Shown: positions 60,332-64,000 of the stretch, piece by piece
Layout: each line of letters opens with the position of its first letter
Position numbering within the stretch: position 1 is the first letter of the stretch
Assembly: GCF_014873915.1 (NCBI RefSeq)
Contig: NZ_JADBEJ010000008.1
Coordinates: 868,001 to 932,000 of the forward strand
Direction: 5' to 3'
Length of the DNA stretch: 64,000 bases
Origin: Amycolatopsis roodepoortensis
GTDB taxonomy: Bacteria; Actinomycetota; Actinomycetes; Mycobacteriales; Pseudonocardiaceae
Program-made: the position numbers and the translations under genes
Notes under the pieces: generated by a model
The model's input: the letters and a program-made list of their open reading frames with translations, nothing else
Told to the model about the DNA's origin: nothing
Databases searched by the model: none

Positions 60332-61180
60332 TCAGGGGTGGACGGCGACCCCGCACCACGCGAACGGCCGGGCACCTTCCTCGTCCCGCCGCAGCTCCCG
60401 CACCGGTCGCCAGTCGGGCAGGTGGACGACGCCGGGCTCCAGCAGCGGCCAGTCCCCGAAGAGCGGCTCGATCTCTTCGCGGTCCCGCATCCACACCGGG
60501 TTGCTCGTCTTCCGGTACTGCTCGACCATCCAGTGGAGCCCGTCCGCGTCCACGCCGGTCTGGCCGCCGAAGCTCATATGCGACAGCCCCAGCCAGCTGC
60601 CCGGCGCGAGCGCGTTCCGGTAGGTCGCGACGAGCGCGGGCGGATCGTCGTGCGGTCCGGCGAAATGCAGGACGGCCATCATCATCAGGCAGACGGGCTG
60701 ATCGAAATCGATCAGCCGCAGCGTCTCCGGATGCCGCAGGACGTCCTTCGGCCGCCGCATGTCCGCCTGGATGATCCCGGCCCAGTCGGTCGCCTCGTGC
60801 CGTTCGAGGATCAGCTCCGCGTGCGCCACCGCCACCGGCTCGTAGTCGACGTACACGACCTTCGCCGTATCGCCCGGCTCCAGTTCCTCCTGGACGATCT
60901 CGTGCACGTTCCCGGCGGTCGGGACGCCGGAGCCCAGATCGATGAACTGCCGGATCCCGGCGTCCAGTGCCGCGCGCACGACCCGGTTCATGAACTCGCG
61001 GTTGTGTCGCGCGCCCGGTTTGACCCACCGCCACTGCTTTTCCAGCGCGCGGGCGAACTCGCGGTCGACCGCCCAGTTGTGGGTCCCGCCGAGGAACCAG
61101 TCGTAGATCCTCGCCGCGGACGGCTTCTCGGTGTCCACCCCGGTCGGCGCCACCGGGGCCGCGTCATCGTCCCTCGTCAC
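60332..61180 (-). CDS. DUF574-family SAM-dependent methyltransferase
   Basis: 282 residues. PSAARIYDWFLGGTHNWAVD and FMNRVVRAALDAGIRQFIDL, GSGVPTAGNVHEI are the diagnostic family sequences (Methyltransf_19). SAM binds at IDLGSG, and DYEPVAVAHAE follows strand 2. Many paralogues occur in actinomycete genomes with no known substrate. It is followed by the extended palindrome and preceded by the GNAT gene 18 bases upstream. Confidence 0.88.
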   Translation of the reverse strand: MTRDDDAAPVAPTGVDTEKPSAARIYDWFLGGTHNWAVDREFARALEKQWRWVKPGARHNREFMNRVVRAALDAGIRQFIDLGSGVPTAGNVHEIVQEELEPGDTAKVVYVDYEPVAVAHAELILERHEATDWAGIIQADMRRPKDVLRHPETLRLIDFDQPVCLMMMAVLHFAGPHDDPPALVATYRNALAPGSWLGLSHMSFGGQTGVDADGLHWMVEQYRKTSNPVWMRDREEIEPLFGDWPLLEPGVVHLPDWRPVRELRRDEEGARPFAWCGVAVHP

Positions 61181-61198
61181 GAAAAGAGCCTATCGGGA

Positions 61199-62137
61199 TC
61201 AAGGGACCGCCGGTCGCCGCTGCCAGTACGTCCAGAGCGGCCGGTAGCCCTGCGCGTACCAGAACGGCGTCGAGCGCGGGTTGGCCAGCGCGTGGTGCAG
61301 CAGCACGGCTTCGGTGCCGCATTCGTCGAAGACCTGGTGCGCGTGGGCGGCGAGCGCCGTCCCCACCCCGCTCGATCGCGCCGGTTCGGCCACCGCCAGC
61401 GAAGACAGGTAGCCGACGCGCTCGGCCGCGACCCGGCCGTCGATCCACGCCGTCTCGCCGGGGAACTGCACCCGGACCATGCCCAGCGGGCGTCCGTACA
61501 GTTCGGCGATCCACAACGTCGGATTTTCGCGGCCGACGTGTTTCGACAGCTCCGCCCTGATCGTTTCCTCCGCGCCCTCGCGCAAAGTGACAGAACCGAA
61601 CTGCGCGTCATAGCGCTGCAATTCCAGTTCGAGTCCGACGGCGGTTTCGAGATCATCCGCTTCGGCGGGCCGGATGTGCACGCCGGGCGTGGCGGGCGGC
61701 CCCGTCGCGGCGAGCCGGTCGGCCGGGCGGACCGCGATCACCAGCACCGGCGCGAAGCCTCGGCGGAGCAATTCGGCCGAGCCGGGGGAGTCCCGGCTCG
61801 GCCGCACGACGGTCGCCGCGGTCTCGACATCCCCAGGTGGGGCCACGGTCTTCAGATGTTCATCCCATCGGGTGAGTAATGCGTCAAGGGCGGCTTCTGG
61901 GCGGGGCCCGGTGAGTCGCGCTTCGAGGCGATGCTCGACGAGGGCCCGCCACGGAGAGTCAACGGAATCGGGACCCGCTTCGGTCCGTACCGACAATCCG
62001 GCGGCGGCCGAGTCGCCAACCGTCGCGGAGAGTGACAGGGAGCCCTCCGCAGGCTCCAGTGCAGGCATTTCGGGGAGCAGGGCGTCCACGGTGGCGAGCC
62101 GCTCGGCGTGCCCGGCGGCGATCGCGTGGCTATTCAT
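61199..62137 (-). CDS. GNAT-family acetyltransferase
   Basis: 312 residues from ATG 62137. The N-terminal 160 residues show weak GNAT-like strands; the C-terminal half has HIRPAEADDLETAVGLELEL and the acetyl-CoA loop EPARSSGVGTALAAHAHQVF with the R-x-x-G-x-G/A form, then FWYAQGYRPLW. It may be a two-domain GNAT like MshD, though the operon gives no support for mycothiol. It transfers an acetyl group to an unknown amine. Confidence 0.8.
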   Translation of the reverse strand: MNSHAIAAGHAERLATVDALLPEMPALEPAEGSLSLSATVGDSAAAGLSVRTEAGPDSVDSPWRALVEHRLEARLTGPRPEAALDALLTRWDEHLKTVAPPGDVETAATVVRPSRDSPGSAELLRRGFAPVLVIAVRPADRLAATGPPATPGVHIRPAEADDLETAVGLELELQRYDAQFGSVTLREGAEETIRAELSKHVGRENPTLWIAELYGRPLGMVRVQFPGETAWIDGRVAAERVGYLSSLAVAEPARSSGVGTALAAHAHQVFDECGTEAVLLHHALANPRSTPFWYAQGYRPLWTYWQRRPAVP

Positions 62138-62417
62138 AGGGCTATTCAAGCCCCTACTCACGGGTCCGCCGGGAACTTCACGAGATTGGCCGGGGCGTGG
62201 CGTCAGGTGACTTCCGGTAGTCGGAAGGAACGCGAATAACGCTCCCATTTCACCCCTTGGTCCACGCAGGTCAGCGCGACGCGCCCATTGTTAACCCTGG
62301 GGTGATCTCATACTGTCTCGAATGGGACTCGGGTACGCCCTCCGGGGTACTGTATTGCCCTCGTCCCCGAGGTCGCGGTAGGACAAGACCGGTTGGGCAG
62401 CCGGGAAGGAAGGTCGG
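62138..62417. promoter_or_regulatory. Divergent intergenic region
   Basis: 280 bases between divergent genes. I see no ORF with a ribosome site and no strong repeat. GGGAAGGAAGG precedes the ATG at 62418. Confidence 0.4.
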
Positions 62418-64000
62418 ATGCCGGACACGAACGGCAGGCCCGGGAGCGCCGCACAGGCAACAGCGGGCAAGGGAGGCGCCGTTACGGAGGCTCGTACCGA
62501 CGAGCGACGGTTCCGCGTCTACACCTTCGCGGTACTCACCATGGGCATCGCCGCCGCGGCCGCGGTCAGCCTCTGGCTGGACTTCGAGGCTTCGGACGAC
62601 CTGTTGTGGATCGGGCCGATCCTCGCGCTCGCGTTCCTGCTCGCCGAACAGCTCGGCATCAACGTCGACGTCCGCAGCGGCATCTCGTGGACGATCTCGT
62701 TCACCGAGATCCCACTGGTCATCGGATTCTTCGTCGCTCCATTCGAAGTCGTGCTAGCCGCCCATCTCGCGGCGGGCATCGGGACCTTGCTGGCCCGCAA
62801 GGTCGCGGGCCGCGTGCTCTACAACGCCGGCGCCTTCCTGCTGGAGATCACCGGCGCGTTCGCTGTGGCAGGGCTGGTGAAGCAGGCCTCCGGCGCCCAC
62901 GACATGACCTGGATCGCCGCGCTGGCCGGGACTTTGACCGCGCCGCTGGTCAGCACGCTGCTCGCGCTCGCCGCCGTCCGCGTGCTGCGCCGTCGCATGC
63001 GGGTCAGCACCGCGATCCGCCTGACCGGCCGCATCCTCGTCGTCGGCTTCGTCAACGCTTCGGTCGGTCTTTCCGGATATTTGGTGATTTCCGGGACGCC
63101 GAAGGCCTGGCCGCTCGTCCTGGCCGTGTTCCTCGGGCTCACCGCGCTGTACTGGGCGTACTCGGATCTGCTGCGTGAGCAGCGCGACATGGAAGCGTTG
63201 TCCGACGTCAGCCTGATGGTCGCGCGCTCCGGTCAACAGGCGGCCGCGCGGCCTGCCGGGCGCGCGGACGAACTCGTCGGCGGTGTCGACGTCCGCGAAT
63301 GGGCGACCATCGCCGAACGCATCAAGGACCAGCTCGCCGCCGGCCGCGTCGTGCTGAGGCTTCGACTGGAGCCGAAGGACACCATGCGGATGGTCGTCGC
63401 GGGCGACGAACTGCCGCCCGTCGACCCGGCCGCCGACGACCCGCTGCTGCGCCTGCCCGGCGCGCACGTCCGGCACTTCCGGATCACCGAAGCCAATCCC
63501 GACGTCCGCTCCGCGTTGCTCGACCGCGGCGCGCAGGAGGCGCTGGTCGTCCCGCTGCGCAGCGCGAACCAGCTCCTCGGCGTCGTCGAAGCGCACGACA
63601 GGCTGTCCCGCTGGCGCGGATTCGGCAAGTACGACGTCCAGCTGCTCGGCACGATGGCCAGCCACCTCGCGACGTCGCTGGACAACCGGCGACTCCTCGC
63701 GACCCTGCGCCACGACGCCTACCACGACCCGCTGACCGGCCTGCTCAACCGGCCGGGCTTCCGCCAGGTCGCCAAGGAACCCTTGCGGGAACAGGTCGAC
63801 GCGGTCGTGCTCCGGATCGACCTCGACGTCTTCTCCACCGTCAGCGACGCGCTCGGCTACGTGTGGGCCGACCGGATGGTCATCGCCGCGGGCCGCCGGA
63901 TCCGCGACGCGCTCGGCCCCGACGTCCCGCTCGCCAGGCTCGAAGGCGCGTCCTTCGCGGCGCTCCTCGTCGGCTGCGCGCCGGAACGCGCCCAGGCCGC
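62418..64000 (+). CDS. Membrane GAF-GGDEF protein, N-terminal part (degenerate GGDEF)
   Basis: 527 residues are visible; the frame is open to the window end. ATG 62418 has GGGAAGGAAGG upstream. About seven membrane helices (residues 35-250) come first. A GAF-like domain (EWATIAERIKDQLAAGRVVL to LGTMASHLATSLDNRRLL) follows. The GGDEF domain starts HDPLTGLLNRPGF. Where GGDEF should stand the protein reads RLEGASFAALL, so the signature is lost and cyclase activity is unlikely. An EAL phosphodiesterase domain usually follows and is probably beyond the edge. Confidence 0.82.
   Translation, partial: MPDTNGRPGSAAQATAGKGGAVTEARTDERRFRVYTFAVLTMGIAAAAAVSLWLDFEASDDLLWIGPILALAFLLAEQLGINVDVRSGISWTISFTEIPLVIGFFVAPFEVVLAAHLAAGIGTLLARKVAGRVLYNAGAFLLEITGAFAVAGLVKQASGAHDMTWIAALAGTLTAPLVSTLLALAAVRVLRRRMRVSTAIRLTGRILVVGFVNASVGLSGYLVISGTPKAWPLVLAVFLGLTALYWAYSDLLREQRDMEALSDVSLMVARSGQQAAARPAGRADELVGGVDVREWATIAERIKDQLAAGRVVLRLRLEPKDTMRMVVAGDELPPVDPAADDPLLRLPGAHVRHFRITEANPDVRSALLDRGAQEALVVPLRSANQLLGVVEAHDRLSRWRGFGKYDVQLLGTMASHLATSLDNRRLLATLRHDAYHDPLTGLLNRPGFRQVAKEPLREQVDAVVLRIDLDVFSTVSDALGYVWADRMVIAAGRRIRDALGPDVPLARLEGASFAALLVGCAPERAQA

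Noticed and set aside
1..64000. Insertion sequences, prophage or toxin-antitoxin modules
   Set aside because: No transposase, integrase, phage structural or toxin-like protein was recognised in any frame.

Overview
This is a high-GC actinobacterial chromosome segment. GC-rich third positions, many GTG starts, 1- or 4-base gene overlaps and DUF574/LLM/PPOX/DesK-type genes point to Pseudonocardiaceae; the interspersed CGCGTTTAGC..GCTAAACGCG palindromes suggest an Amycolatopsis-like genome. The genus is an inference; the sequence has no rRNA or other marker.

Positions 1-3600: the end of a dimethylargininase gene, a small polysaccharide deacetylase, a secreted GH75-type chitosanase and a secreted SdrD-B-like protein.

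Positions 3887-33353: a large extracellular polysaccharide locus with two arms that converge near 21.2-21.5 kb. The plus arm (3887-21140) starts with a GDP-mannose 6-dehydrogenase (AlgD-like, catalytic Cys268). It continues with a GT4, two Wzz-like co-polymerases with degenerate nucleotide-binding domains, an AsnB amidotransferase, an ADH-Gfo/Idh fusion, a heparinase II/III-like protein, a lipoprotein beta-helix protein, a Wzy-like polymerase, a second GT4, a PAP2 phosphatase and a methyltransferase. The minus arm (33353 down to 21510) carries a sugar C-methyltransferase, a glucose-1-phosphate cytidylyltransferase, a PIG-L deacetylase, an NAD-epimerase, a DUF4910 protein, a Wzx-like flippase, a GT2, a pyruvyltransferase, an RfbC-like epimerase, a class III aminotransferase and a paralogous beta-helix protein. 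Together they predict a Wzx/Wzy-exported, uronate-containing, possibly amidated and pyruvylated polymer that also carries a CDP-derived modified sugar. No initiating phosphoglycosyltransferase is seen. A structured-RNA candidate lies before asnB, and an eleven-unit 21-bp tandem array lies between the arms.

Positions 33.8-45.7 kb: a subtilisin-like protease, hotdog thioesterase, BtrH-like protein, YVTN propeller protein, HtpX protease, two flavin monooxygenases, RfbA, a secreted sialidase-like protein, a lipoprotein and YajQ. Two clusters of 22-bp palindromes sit in the non-coding gaps.

Positions 45.8-64 kb: tRNA-Tyr with a strong terminator, a TetR/MFS pair, small enzymes (methyltransferase, DHFR-like, PPOX, DUF4241), a TetR/VOC divergon, an ArsR-VOC pair, a DesK-like two-component system, DedA, a small membrane protein-XRE-PhoX operon, Lon protease under a HAIR-like (HspR) operator, a DUF574 methyltransferase, a GNAT protein, and the start of a membrane GAF-GGDEF protein cut off by the window end.
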